From CAZGOM01 sp964542875 (GTDB lineage Bacteria; Planctomycetota; Phycisphaerae; Phycisphaerales; Phycisphaeraceae), in contig CAZIWA010000004.1 of NCBI GenBank assembly GCA_964542875.1, positions 22,769 through 86,768 of the forward strand: 64,000 nt of DNA, written 5' to 3'. The position numbers and the translations under genes are program-made. Below the pieces are notes generated by a model. The model had not been told where the DNA came from. It was given only the letters and a program-made list of their open reading frames with translations, and searched no databases. This document shows positions 25,656-33,749 of this stretch, one piece after another (within the stretch, counting starts at the first letter, position 1; the number at the start of each line of letters is the position of its first letter).

Positions 25656-26537
25656 ATGCCAAGCCTTGAGCACCCCTACCAGAACCTCACCGGCGGCCAG
25701 TGGCTGCGCGGAAACCTCCACACCCACACCACCAACAGCGACGGCCAGCGCGAATCCCAGGCCGTCGTCGATGACTACGCCTCCCGCGGCTACGACTACC
25801 TCATGATCTCCGATCATGACGTCTTCACCAGCGCCGCCCAGCTCTCCGCGCTGGATTCCAAAGGCATGGTCATGATCCCCGGCAACGAAATCTCCAAGAA
25901 CGGTCCGCATCTTCTTCACGTCGGCGGGCATGCCTTCGTCGAACCCCTCGCCGAGCGTCAGCAAGTCATCCTCAACGCCAATGCCGACGCAGGCGGCTTC
26001 ATCATCGTCAACCACCCCAACTGGCGCACCGACTTCAACCACTGCCCCATGCACAACATCCGGGAATGGGTCGGCTACGCAGGCATCGAAATCTACAACG
26101 GCGTCATCTCCCGGCTCGACGGCAGCCCCTATGCAACTGATAAGTGGGACATGATCCTCTCCTCCGGCCGGCGCTGCTGGGGCTACTCCAACGATGACTC
26201 CCACGCCGCCACCGGCGACGTGGAGCTCGGCTGGAACACCGTCTACACCGCGGACCGTTCCGCCCGCGGAATCGTTGAAGCCCTTAAAAATGGACGCTTC
26301 TACGCCTCCACCGGCGTCGTCATCACCGACATCATCGTCGACGGCCTCACCGTAACCGTGAAAACCAAGAACGCCCAGCGTATCGCCGCGTTCGTCAACG
26401 TCGGCAGGCGTCTGGCCTTCGCCGACTCCAACGAATTCACCTTTACCGTGCCCGATAAGTTCACCTACGTCCGCTTTGAATGCTGGGGTCCCGGCGAATC
26501 CTTCGCCTGGACGCAGCCCTTCTTCGTCATCAAGTAA
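25656..26537 (+). CDS. PHP-domain metal-dependent phosphoesterase-like protein
   Basis: The 293-residue protein has PHP motifs: GNLHTHTTNSDGQ near residue 19 (H-x-H-x-x-S-D), MISDHDVF, a downstream INHP-like IVNHPNW, and NDDSHAA near residue 185, which together supply a polynuclear metal site. PHP proteins hydrolyse phosphoesters, and free-standing versions have varied nucleotide or histidinol-phosphate substrates. The last ~70 residues form a beta-rich tail. There is no signal peptide. AAGGAA lies 10-15 nt before the ATG. The gene is followed by a symmetrical terminator. Substrate unknown. Confidence 0.85.
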   Translation: MPSLEHPYQNLTGGQWLRGNLHTHTTNSDGQRESQAVVDDYASRGYDYLMISDHDVFTSAAQLSALDSKGMVMIPGNEISKNGPHLLHVGGHAFVEPLAERQQVILNANADAGGFIIVNHPNWRTDFNHCPMHNIREWVGYAGIEIYNGVISRLDGSPYATDKWDMILSSGRRCWGYSNDDSHAATGDVELGWNTVYTADRSARGIVEALKNGRFYASTGVVITDIIVDGLTVTVKTKNAQRIAAFVNVGRRLAFADSNEFTFTVPDKFTYVRFECWGPGESFAWTQPFFVIK

Positions 26538-26573
26538 TTTGCGCCTTTTCCAGGCAACGTATTTCTAAAACAT

Positions 26574-26617
26574 AAACACCCTGAAAACCGCCACCGGTTT
26601 GCAGGGTGTTTTCTTTT
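26574..26617. terminator. intrinsic terminator after the PHP gene
   Basis: AAACACCCTG / CAGGGTGTTT outer stem with an inner AAACCG / CGGTTT stem, followed by TTCTTTTT on the plus strand. Convergent with the gene ending at 26630. Confidence 0.85.
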
Positions 26618-26618
26618 T

Positions 26619-26636
26619 CTAATCAACCGCTATATC
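26619..26636. repeat. gene-end 18-nt motif, copy 1
   Basis: CTAATCAACCGCTATATC, matching the consensus CTAATCANCCGCTGTACT at 14-15 positions. It begins 2 nt after the terminator and overlaps the stop codon of the minus-strand gene. Confidence 0.6.
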
Positions 26637-28159
26637 TTGGGCTTGCCCGCGGGCAGCACCACTTTGATGGGCAGGCTTGAAACACGCCGAACGCTGATCC
26701 GGAACCATTCTCCAGGGCCATATTCGGGGCCGTCGCCCAGTGTCGGCCAACTGACATCTCCCATTTCCGCCGGCATCCAGCGGCCTTTTTCCAACGCGGC
26801 ATCCCAGTCTATTTCAAAGGTCGTCGTGGGCGACTTCTCATCCAGAATCATCCCGTTGTCGTCTGCTCTACCCCCGTTTACCTTCACCACGTCTGGCGAA
26901 AGCGACAGCGTCGCCACCATCGGGTTGTAAAGCTTTACTTCATCCCACCGGATGATCTGATAGCCTTTCTCCGTGCTGGTGATGCTCACCCGGATTGTGC
27001 CATTGGGCTGCTTGCTTAAGTCGAATTTCAATTCCGGTAAACGGTTCGCGTTCGCATTCAGTTCATGCATTCTGATCTCTTTACGCGTTTGTCCTGGCTC
27101 CAGCATGAGATCCCCGGTGATCGATCCCCACGCCCCCGTCGTTAACAAATACGGAAGCTTCACCCCCGGCTCCAGGCCATTGATCTCCACCACGCCGGGT
27201 TCGCCTTGTTTCTCCCATTGCCCCGCACGAAACGCGGGCGCCGCTGTATAGCCGTATGACCCGATCTGTACTTGCACGCCCGTCTTTTTCGCGGGTTTCC
27301 CCTCCCCGTCCAGCAGCACGAACGTCACGCCTGCCTGGCGCAGTTTGTCTTGTTTGGCCTTGGCTTTTTGTGCTTGAGTTGGCTGCTTTTTCACACCGGG
27401 CAGGATCAGGTCCACCGGTTTGCTCCGCGCGCTCATGAGCCGCACGGCGAACCATTCTCCCTTCTTATCTTCTTTCGGAGTGACCCATAGACCATCTTCG
27501 CCATAGGGAAACCACCGCCCCTTCTTGATGCACGCCTTCCAGTCCACTGTCACCGTCAGCCCCTGGGTGTTGGGGTTCACGGTGGCCTGCTCCTCCATCC
27601 CAGGGCCTGCGCCCACCTTCACCAGATCCCGCGATAGCGGCACCAGTCCGATCAAAGGCGAATAAATCTGCAGCTGATCCCACCGGAATTCCAGTGCTGT
27701 CTCCTCATTGTTCTGCACCGTGATTTTTAAGTCTCCCTCCGGAGTCGTTTCCGCTTTCACCTCTATGGGTGGCGGCGTCATCACATCTTCAACAGGCTTC
27801 ACCCGTATCGGCCATACGGCCTGAGTCATTTGCAGGGCTTTAAGCTCCACCACACCCGCGTCGCCTTTCGCATCGCCAAACCACTCTTTTCCCTGTTCCC
27901 TCACGCAGTACGGCAGTTGCTGGCTGCCTTGCGGCCATTGGACCTTCACTTCTCCATTTTTCCCTGCGGTCCACTCCGCTTGCGTCGGGCTGTAGCCATA
28001 GGTCCCCAGCACCGCCGCCGTCGCAAACTGGTCTTTGGGGCGGGGCTTCTCATACGTCACTTTGAAAGTCACCGCTGCGCCCTGCGCCGGCTCTGCGCCA
28101 TGAGCGCCGGTTAAACCAAGAAATACACATGCCATCAACCCCATAATTCTTAATTTCAT
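26630..28159 (-). CDS. exported protein with two tandem copies of an unrecognised ~230-residue unit
   Basis: The 509-residue product has a signal peptide (MKLRIMGLMACVFLGLTG, cleavage near AHG-AEP). Two halves repeat the same order of motifs. Half 1 has GTYGYSPTQAEW, WDQLQIYSPLIGLVPLSRDLV, DWKACIKKGRWFP and GEWFAVRLMSARS. Half 2 has GSYGYTAAPAFR, WDEVKLYNPMVATLSLSPDVV, DWDAALEKGRWMP and GEWFRISVRRVSS. Each half seems to join an Ig-like/carboxypeptidase-regulatory-like strand set to a second beta domain. I do not know the family. The ATG at 28159 is supported by CCCGGAG; a TTG two codons upstream is less likely. Confidence 0.7.
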   Translation of the reverse strand: MKLRIMGLMACVFLGLTGAHGAEPAQGAAVTFKVTYEKPRPKDQFATAAVLGTYGYSPTQAEWTAGKNGEVKVQWPQGSQQLPYCVREQGKEWFGDAKGDAGVVELKALQMTQAVWPIRVKPVEDVMTPPPIEVKAETTPEGDLKITVQNNEETALEFRWDQLQIYSPLIGLVPLSRDLVKVGAGPGMEEQATVNPNTQGLTVTVDWKACIKKGRWFPYGEDGLWVTPKEDKKGEWFAVRLMSARSKPVDLILPGVKKQPTQAQKAKAKQDKLRQAGVTFVLLDGEGKPAKKTGVQVQIGSYGYTAAPAFRAGQWEKQGEPGVVEINGLEPGVKLPYLLTTGAWGSITGDLMLEPGQTRKEIRMHELNANANRLPELKFDLSKQPNGTIRVSITSTEKGYQIIRWDEVKLYNPMVATLSLSPDVVKVNGGRADDNGMILDEKSPTTTFEIDWDAALEKGRWMPAEMGDVSWPTLGDGPEYGPGEWFRISVRRVSSLPIKVVLPAGKPKI

Positions 28160-28165
28160 GAGCAA

Positions 28166-28541
28166 AACTCCGGGAAAAAACTGCTCAACATTTCATCGGA
28201 TTTTTCGGCAACTTCTGCCCTTGCCGGTACTTTACTTATAACACTAATTTCTTGGCATATCACGCACAAAATGGTCTTTGGAAATTTCTGTCGCCCAAAG
28301 GTTGATTTTCATTGATTCGGAATTACCTTCCAGGAATCTTATTGTTTGTCCTTGCTGTTCCACCAAGAATGTGGTCACTGGGGATTTGGGTCGCCGGGGA
28401 AGAGAATCTCTTCCAAACCCAAGTGTGTTTGTTGGTTTATAAGAATCAATCCGTCGCTTGCGCCTTGATTTGCGCCCCCGGTTCACCGCCGGCCAGGCTT
28501 CATGTTGATTCGTGCAAGTCAGATGTTCGGGAGCCCCAATC
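28166..28541. other. 376-nt gap without a supported gene
   Basis: This divergent gap has lower GC than its surroundings. It must hold the promoters of the duplicated exported protein (minus) and the small gene at 28542 (plus). I see no hairpin, repeat or RNA gene in it. A minus-strand open frame that crosses it (28244-28711) lacks the local codon bias. Confidence 0.5.
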
Positions 28542-29033
28542 ATGATGTTCAACAGGCTCGATTCTCTGATTCTCCGCAGATTCCCCAAGAAAGACCACAT
28601 CTGGACCCCTTTCGCCATCCATGACGGCGAATGCGTCGAAACGCTCAATCTTCTTGTCAATTCCGGCTGTGTGGAGCGGAAGGCCAAGGTCCGGTGGCAT
28701 GTCGGCTCCACTCCCGTCCTGGGCTTTGCCCTCTTGACCGGCGACTGGCGCGCGCTCGTTAAATCTCAGGAAGTCACCGGCCTGGGTCTGGACCCTTCAG
28801 AGTTCAAATCCACTTTCATCCGCGCCACCCCCCTGGGTGCGACACTTAAGCCCGCCTTGTTTACCGCTGACAGCCTTATCGACCAGTTTCAGGCAATTGA
28901 ATACATCAAAAACATCTCCTCGGTCGGTTCCATCCAGCTTTACCTCGATGATTCCCTCCAAACCCTGGCTTCCCCGCACCCCTTCCCCATTGCCCAGGCC
29001 CAGGGCGTGCCCACCCACAATTTCGATATGTGA
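28542..29033 (+). CDS. uncharacterised 163-residue cytoplasmic protein
   Basis: The frame has the high third-position GC of its neighbours, and GGGAG lies seven to eight nt before an ATGATG start, so it is probably genuine. The protein begins MMFNRLDSLILRRFPKKD and then shows alternating strands and helices with no signal peptide, membrane helix or recognisable motif. It lies 99 nt upstream of adenylate kinase on the same strand; co-transcription is possible. I do not recognise a family and offer no function. Confidence 0.55.
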   Translation: MMFNRLDSLILRRFPKKDHIWTPFAIHDGECVETLNLLVNSGCVERKAKVRWHVGSTPVLGFALLTGDWRALVKSQEVTGLGLDPSEFKSTFIRATPLGATLKPALFTADSLIDQFQAIEYIKNISSVGSIQLYLDDSLQTLASPHPFPIAQAQGVPTHNFDM

Positions 29034-29132
29034 ACCATTATTCCGGGCTTACACATCTTCTGATATTGATTTCTTGATAACCCGTGATAACGTCTTACTC
29101 CCCGAACTTTTCACCCGGGCAAGGTTCCTCAC

Positions 29133-29753
29133 ATGCAAAACAACCGTTACAAGACCGTTCTCCTCTTCGGCGCCCCCGGCGCCGGCAAAGGAACACAAGG
29201 CAAAATCCTTGGAACCATCCCCGGATTCTTTCACTGCTCCTGTGGCGAGGTCTTCCGCTCCATCGATATCACCTCCGAACTGGGCCGCATCTTCTACGAA
29301 CACAGCTCCAAGGGCATGCTCGTCCCTGATGACGTCACCATCAAGATGTGGGCGCAGAACATCCACGCTCAGACGGTCATCTCAAACTACAAGCCCACCA
29401 AAGACCTGCTCGTCCTCGACGGCATCCCCCGGACCGTCGCCCAGGCCAAGCTTCTGGACCAGTACTGCGATGTCCAGAAAGTCGTCCACCTGATCTGCAA
29501 AGACCAGGAAGCGATGTTCCAGCGCCTGCGCCGCCGGGCCCTGAAGGAAAACCGGATCGACGACGCCGATGAAAAAGTCATCCGCAAGCGCTGGGGCGTT
29601 TACGAGGCCGAAAGCATGCCCGTTCTCCAGCACTACCCCAAGGACATGATCATCGAAGTCGACTCCATCGGCTCCCCTGCGGAAGTTTTGAAGTCCGTCC
29701 TCTCCGCGGTCATCCCCATCCAGAACCAGGTTTTCGCCAACGTCTGGAACTGA
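29133..29753 (+). CDS. adk: adenylate kinase family nucleoside monophosphate kinase
   Basis: The 206-residue protein starts with the P-loop GAPGAGKGTQGKI, followed by FHCSCGEVFRS in the NMP-binding region, the core DGIPRTVAQAK, and RRRALKENRIDDADE, a short LID with the Arg pair and D-D of adenylate kinases. It should convert AMP and ATP into two ADP in the cytoplasm. The sequence is divergent: canonical D-G-[FY]-P-R-T reads DGIPRT, and the LID lacks zinc Cys residues. Whether it is the housekeeping enzyme or a paralogue with other NMP specificity cannot be told here. A 34-bp perfect palindrome terminates it. Confidence 0.85.
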   Translation: MQNNRYKTVLLFGAPGAGKGTQGKILGTIPGFFHCSCGEVFRSIDITSELGRIFYEHSSKGMLVPDDVTIKMWAQNIHAQTVISNYKPTKDLLVLDGIPRTVAQAKLLDQYCDVQKVVHLICKDQEAMFQRLRRRALKENRIDDADEKVIRKRWGVYEAESMPVLQHYPKDMIIEVDSIGSPAEVLKSVLSAVIPIQNQVFANVWN

Positions 29754-29785
29754 TTCTTTTCGATCCACGTTTTATGAAATAAACG

Positions 29786-29826
29786 CCGCGGGGCGGATCA
29801 TCGATGATCCGCCCCGCGGTTTTGTT
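29786..29826 (+). terminator. 34-bp perfect palindromic terminator after adk
   Basis: Positions 29786-29819 read identically on both strands (CCGCGGGGCGGATCATC and its complement) and are followed by TTTTGTTTT. This is an unusually long, GC-rich, loopless stem. Confidence 0.92.
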
Positions 29827-29833
29827 TTATCAA

Positions 29834-29851
29834 CTAATCATCCGCTGTACT
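29834..29851. repeat. gene-end 18-nt motif, copy 2
   Basis: CTAATCATCCGCTGTACT, an exact match to the consensus, placed 14 nt past the adk terminator stem and 11 nt from the stop of the minus-strand phosphoesterase. Confidence 0.7.
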
Positions 29852-29861
29852 CAGCGGCTTT

Positions 29862-31274
29862 TCAGTCGCCCGCGTTGCTTCCCACCGGTTCGTCTGCTGC
29901 GGCCATCTCGCGCGTTTCCAGGATCGTCATTTTCCGGGTCTTCACATCCTGTCGGCTTACATCAAACGCCACGCCGTGAAGGTTGATCGAGCGCACCTCC
30001 CGGCTTTCAGGCGTGATCTCGCACACATTGAAGTGATTCACGGACCCTGTGCGGTTCAAGTACCACCGGGTGTCCATGGGGTTGATCCAGCTCCCCTCGC
30101 CGGGAGGATTCCGTGGTATCCGCGGCTGTGCCATCGCCCATCCGCCATCCCCGAAATACACGATCCCGCCCTCAGCCACTTTCTCTCCCCGAATCGCAAA
30201 CGTCCGCTTGAACGTGTGGTCGTGATGCTCAAACGCAATCCCCACGCCGTTCTCCTCAAACACCGGCACCCAGTGTTTGAGCACCCGCTTGTTCACCTTG
30301 CTGTTGTTGCGCGAGCTGGGGAACGCCGGCACGTGATACACCGGTATTTTGTGCGTGCAGTCGGCGCGCCTGGCCATCTCGGCCTTAAGCCACGCCAGTT
30401 GCTCACCGTCGATCGCATTGGTGTGGTCCGTGTCCATCATGAAGATCGACAGGTAATCCCCCGCATTGAGCGATCTGTAAGCCTTCCCGCCGGGCAGCGC
30501 GTACAGCGCGTAAAACGCAGCGGCCTCGGAAGTCGGCTCAGGCTCTTCTTTCCACTTGGGGATCTCATGGTTGCCCATCAGCGCGAACATCGGCACCAGG
30601 CACCCGTCGGAGCGCACCATCAGGCGTTTCCACAGGCTCAGCAATTCGATGCAGCGGGTCACCAGGTCGAGTCGGCCGTTGTCGTATGCGATATCCCCCG
30701 CCAGCACGGCGAAGTCCGGCTCCGTCTTGGCCCCCTGTTTAAACCCTTCCTCCAGGCGTGCCAGCACCTTGTACACGTCACCGGCCACGATGAACCGTAT
30801 CGGCCGGTCCAGCTTCGCAGGCAGCGTTTTAAACTTGTAAACCGGTCCGCCGGGGTTGAAGAAAAAGCGATACATCTTCCCTGGCGCTAATCCCGTGATA
30901 TGCGCCGTCTGCACATCTCGGGTCGTCCCCGGAAGTGGCACCGCTTTGGCTTGGACCTTCGTCCAATGCTCATTCACCGCGGGCGCTGGTTCTGTCACCT
31001 GCCCGGGTAAAGCCTCGGCTTCCCGGTAATACACCGCTTTGCCGCGTGTCTCGCCAAACACCGTGTGCCATTGCACCGTCATTGTGGTGCATGGGTCGTC
31101 GATCCACGTCAGATAAAGCGCGTCAGGGTCAAACCCGCCTGCCCGAAACGGCTCCGTGTCCCCTTGTGCGCCCCAGGCCCAATGGATGCCATAACGCGAA
31201 AGCATCAGGCTGGCGCTCACCAGGCCCAATGCTTTCAAAAAACTCCGTCGCGTCATGTCAGACCAATGAGACAT
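29862..31274 (-). CDS. Tat-exported purple-acid-phosphatase-like metallophosphoesterase
   Basis: The 470-residue protein has a twin-arginine signal (MTRRSFLKALGLVSASL), so it should be exported folded with its metals. A fibronectin-like domain follows (~45-150: TMTVQWHTVFGETRGKAVYY). The catalytic domain has FIVAGDVYK, LAGDIAYDNG, LMGNHEIP and, later, FEHHDHTF, giving the dimetal ligand set of purple acid phosphatases and related phosphodiesterases. A likely job is phosphate release from organic esters outside the cytoplasm. The start at 31274 has AAGGA upstream; a second ATG just before RR is possible. The canonical GHxH motif reads HHDH here. Confidence 0.85.
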   Translation of the reverse strand: MSHWSDMTRRSFLKALGLVSASLMLSRYGIHWAWGAQGDTEPFRAGGFDPDALYLTWIDDPCTTMTVQWHTVFGETRGKAVYYREAEALPGQVTEPAPAVNEHWTKVQAKAVPLPGTTRDVQTAHITGLAPGKMYRFFFNPGGPVYKFKTLPAKLDRPIRFIVAGDVYKVLARLEEGFKQGAKTEPDFAVLAGDIAYDNGRLDLVTRCIELLSLWKRLMVRSDGCLVPMFALMGNHEIPKWKEEPEPTSEAAAFYALYALPGGKAYRSLNAGDYLSIFMMDTDHTNAIDGEQLAWLKAEMARRADCTHKIPVYHVPAFPSSRNNSKVNKRVLKHWVPVFEENGVGIAFEHHDHTFKRTFAIRGEKVAEGGIVYFGDGGWAMAQPRIPRNPPGEGSWINPMDTRWYLNRTGSVNHFNVCEITPESREVRSINLHGVAFDVSRQDVKTRKMTILETREMAAADEPVGSNAGD

Positions 31275-31419
31275 CCTAATCCTTAAAGGAAATTTCTCAT
31301 GTCATTCTAGACCTGTCGGCACGAAAACCCACAAGACACATCGCCACACCTGTCAATGATGTGCAAGTGATTATTTGATAGCGGCTTATGAACTTTCGGA
31401 AAAGCTTTTTGAAACCGTG

Positions 31420-31944
31420 TTATTCGTGAATGCCAAGGTCTGTCTTGGTGAACAGGCTGGCAAACACGTACCCGGCCTTTTCGATCGTCTCCCGCGCGCC
31501 TTCCTGCCGGTCGATCACGGCGACGATTTTCACCACTTGGCCGCCCGCCTCGGTGATCACCTTGGCAGCTTCCAGAACCTGGCCGCCCGTGGTGGCGATG
31601 TCTTCCACGATCATAATCTTATCGCCTGCCTTGAGCACGCCTTCCAACTGCTTGGCGGTGCCGTAATCCTTCTTCTGGTTGCGGATCAGCACCGAAGGCT
31701 TGCCCGTCGCCATCGCGGCCGCCGTCACCAGCGGAATCCCGCCCAGTTCAGCGCCGGCCAGCCGATCTACGCTGGCGTCCACGTGCTTGGCAAACCGTTC
31801 GCCCAGTGCCTTCAAAATGTCAGGCTGGGTTTCAAACAGGTACTTATCCAGGTAGTACTTGCTTTTGCGTCCAGAACGCAGTGTGAACTCGCCTCTTAAA
31901 AGGGCCGCCTCAGAAATCCGTGCGATAAGGTCTTTGTCGTTCAT
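31420..31944 (-). CDS. pyrE: orotate phosphoribosyltransferase
   Basis: The 174-residue protein has the type I phosphoribosyltransferase PRPP loop MIVEDIATTGGQVLEA, and upstream FTLRSGRKSKYYLDKY, the OPRTase substrate region. It joins orotate to PRPP to give OMP in pyrimidine synthesis. It is short compared with enteric PyrE (~213) but normal for the compact bacterial group. No other pyr gene is adjacent; pyrG lies 12 kb away. The ~140 nt between its stop side and the phosphoesterase start show no terminator. Confidence 0.93.
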   Translation of the reverse strand: MNDKDLIARISEAALLRGEFTLRSGRKSKYYLDKYLFETQPDILKALGERFAKHVDASVDRLAGAELGGIPLVTAAAMATGKPSVLIRNQKKDYGTAKQLEGVLKAGDKIMIVEDIATTGGQVLEAAKVITEAGGQVVKIVAVIDRQEGARETIEKAGYVFASLFTKTDLGIHE

Positions 31945-32127
31945 GCACGCATTTTAATCCAACTTTCGCGCTTCATCATCTCGCCTCCCGGACTGAACTT
32001 CGTTCATTGGCTCCTGACCGGGTTCTTACCGCTTTTTCGTCTTTTTCCCTGAAAATCTTGTGAATTTTTCAGTTTCTCAGTCATCCCCCGATCCTCATCG
32101 CCAGCATTGCTGATAACATCCCGCCCC

Positions 32128-32964
32128 ATGGGTAAAAATCTTAAAGGTCAGGTGTTTCTCGTTACTGGGGCCAGTTCCGGGATCGGTGAGGCGACCGCCC
32201 TTGAGGCTGCCAAAGCCGGGATGAACCTTGTTCTTGGAGCACGCCGAGCCGAACGTTTAAATGCTGTCGCAGACAAAGCACGCGCTTTGGGAAGCAAAGT
32301 GGTTGCCCTCCCATGCGACGTCGATAAAGATGAAGACGTCCAGAATCTTATCAATGCGGGCTTGAAGGAGTTTGGCCGCATCGATGCCGCTTTCGCCAAT
32401 GCGGGCTACGGGTTCTACGAATCCGTTCTTGACACCGATATCCCCAAGGCCCGGGCCATGTTTGAAACCAACTATTGGGGCACCGTCCGGGTCATCCTCG
32501 GCGTTGTTCCGCTTTTCCTTAAGCAATCCTCTGGCCATGTCATCGTCTGTTCTTCAGCGGCCAGCGAGATGACCCCGCCTTACTTTGGCCACTACGGTGC
32601 CACCAAGTCCGCCCAGGACTCCCTCACCGGCGCGCTGCGCGCCGAGCTGGCGCCCAAACGGATCCATGTCACCAGCGTGCACCCTATTGGTACGGCCAGT
32701 GAGTTCTCCGCCATCGCCAAGGATAAGTCCTCCAACCCGCCGCAAACCCCCAATACGCCCAGCTTTTTCACTCAAACTTCAGAGCAGGTTGGCCGTAAGG
32801 TCGTCAAGGCGATGCGCAAATCCTGCCCGCCGCCGGAAGTGTGGCCCAACCCCTTCATGCCCTACCTGCTGGGCATCATGACCATGTTCCCCCGGTTTGC
32901 CGCCTTCTCTCTGCGCCAGCACGAAGGCGACCTGCGTAAAACCCTCAAGAACCCCAACGTCTGA
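32128..32964 (+). CDS. short-chain dehydrogenase/reductase
   Basis: The 278-residue protein has the SDR cofactor motif TGASSGIGEAT near residue 13, NAG in FANAGYGF, and the catalytic set Ser (VIVCSSAAS), Tyr and Lys (YGATKSA). It is a Rossmann-fold NAD(P)H oxidoreductase with unknown substrate. The C-terminal extension (VWPNPFMPYLLGIMTMFPRF) may be a membrane-peripheral helix. The ATG at 32128 precedes the first strand; the frame also opens at an upstream TTG. It is divergent from pyrE. Confidence 0.88.
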   Translation: MGKNLKGQVFLVTGASSGIGEATALEAAKAGMNLVLGARRAERLNAVADKARALGSKVVALPCDVDKDEDVQNLINAGLKEFGRIDAAFANAGYGFYESVLDTDIPKARAMFETNYWGTVRVILGVVPLFLKQSSGHVIVCSSAASEMTPPYFGHYGATKSAQDSLTGALRAELAPKRIHVTSVHPIGTASEFSAIAKDKSSNPPQTPNTPSFFTQTSEQVGRKVVKAMRKSCPPPEVWPNPFMPYLLGIMTMFPRFAAFSLRQHEGDLRKTLKNPNV

Positions 32965-33016
32965 TTTTTTACGGTCTGTCACTCGCGCGGGGTTTTGCCC
33001 GCCCCCAATCTTCAAT

Positions 33017-33529
33017 TCATAATTTTCTTGGTTCCCAATCCGTCGCCCAACCGGGATACCCCTCGGGGGGTTGATTGGCATGTTCCACGTGGAACGCGAC
33101 CGTTTGGGCAACCGACGCCGGCAGCACCTTCCCTGCCGCTCCGCTAAGCAGCGCCTGCATCCCCACCCACGCAAACCGGATGTGCTCCTCCTGGCTCCTC
33201 ACATCCTCCGGCGCCATCTCCGTCTCCTTACACGCCACCATCTCAAACACCAGGTTGATCTCCTGATGCCGCTGGTTCTTGCCCGTCTTCCAGGAGAGCT
33301 GGTTAAAGCACGCCTCGCTGGCGCCGATGAATCGTCCCACCTCCAGGGTCACCCCCAGCTCCTCGCGCATCTCTCTGACAAGCGCCGCCGCCGCCGTTTC
33401 ACCCGGGTCAATATGCCCCCCGGGCAGGTACAGATACCCGTGTTTCACGCTCTGGCAAAACAACACCCTCCCCTCGTGCACCCACACCCCACGCACAATC
33501 GTCTCAATTTCGTTATGTGATTTACCCAT
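33017..33529 (-). CDS. NUDIX hydrolase, with a parS site inside its 3' end
   Basis: The 170-residue protein has a complete NUDIX box: GGHIDPGETAAAALVREM then REELG, which binds Mg and cleaves nucleoside-diphosphate-linked substrates. The substrate class is not deducible. The C-terminal ~25 residues (from VAFHVEHANQ) lie outside the fold and are encoded partly by a parS sequence at 33081-33096, so the extension may have been shaped by that site. It is divergent from parB and separated from it by a second parS. Confidence 0.9.
   Translation of the reverse strand: MGKSHNEIETIVRGVWVHEGRVLFCQSVKHGYLYLPGGHIDPGETAAAALVREMREELGVTLEVGRFIGASEACFNQLSWKTGKNQRHQEINLVFEMVACKETEMAPEDVRSQEEHIRFAWVGMQALLSGAAGKVLPASVAQTVAFHVEHANQPPEGYPGWATDWEPRKL
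33081..33096. promoter_or_regulatory. parS: parS centromere site 1 (within the NUDIX coding region)
   Basis: TGTTCCACGTGGAACG matches the widespread chromosomal parS palindrome (TGTTYCACGTGRAACA) except at the last base. It lies about 670 nt from the parB start. Confidence 0.9.
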
Positions 33530-33601
33530 CCCAAGAGCCTAACCGGACACCGGCAGGGGGGTAAATCACCCCTTCAAACATAACAAAATTGTGCATAAGC
33601 C

Positions 33602-33617
33602 TGTTCCACGTGGAACG
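33602..33617. promoter_or_regulatory. parS: parS centromere site 2 (upstream of parB)
   Basis: TGTTCCACGTGGAACG, identical to site 1, 133 nt upstream of the parB ATG and abutting a candidate parB promoter. ParB binding here could also autoregulate. Confidence 0.9.
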
Positions 33618-33621
33618 TGCC

Positions 33622-33651
33622 TTGCTTTTGATGCACACTCGCGCGTATCAT
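33622..33651 (+). promoter_or_regulatory. candidate sigma-70-type promoter of parB
   Basis: TTGCTT, an 18-nt spacer, then TATCAT. It starts 5 nt after parS site 2. Confidence 0.4.
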
Positions 33652-33749
33652 CCGCCACATCGAACGGACTCGATTACACAACCCACCACGAATCCACATC
33701 CCCTCCACGAGGGTTCTGGCCCCGGATTCTGGCGACAAGGAGGTCTCTC

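Noticed and set aside
28244..28711. 155-codon minus-strand frame
   Set aside because: No start signal, no motif and codon use unlike the genome; it overlaps the better-supported gene at 28542.
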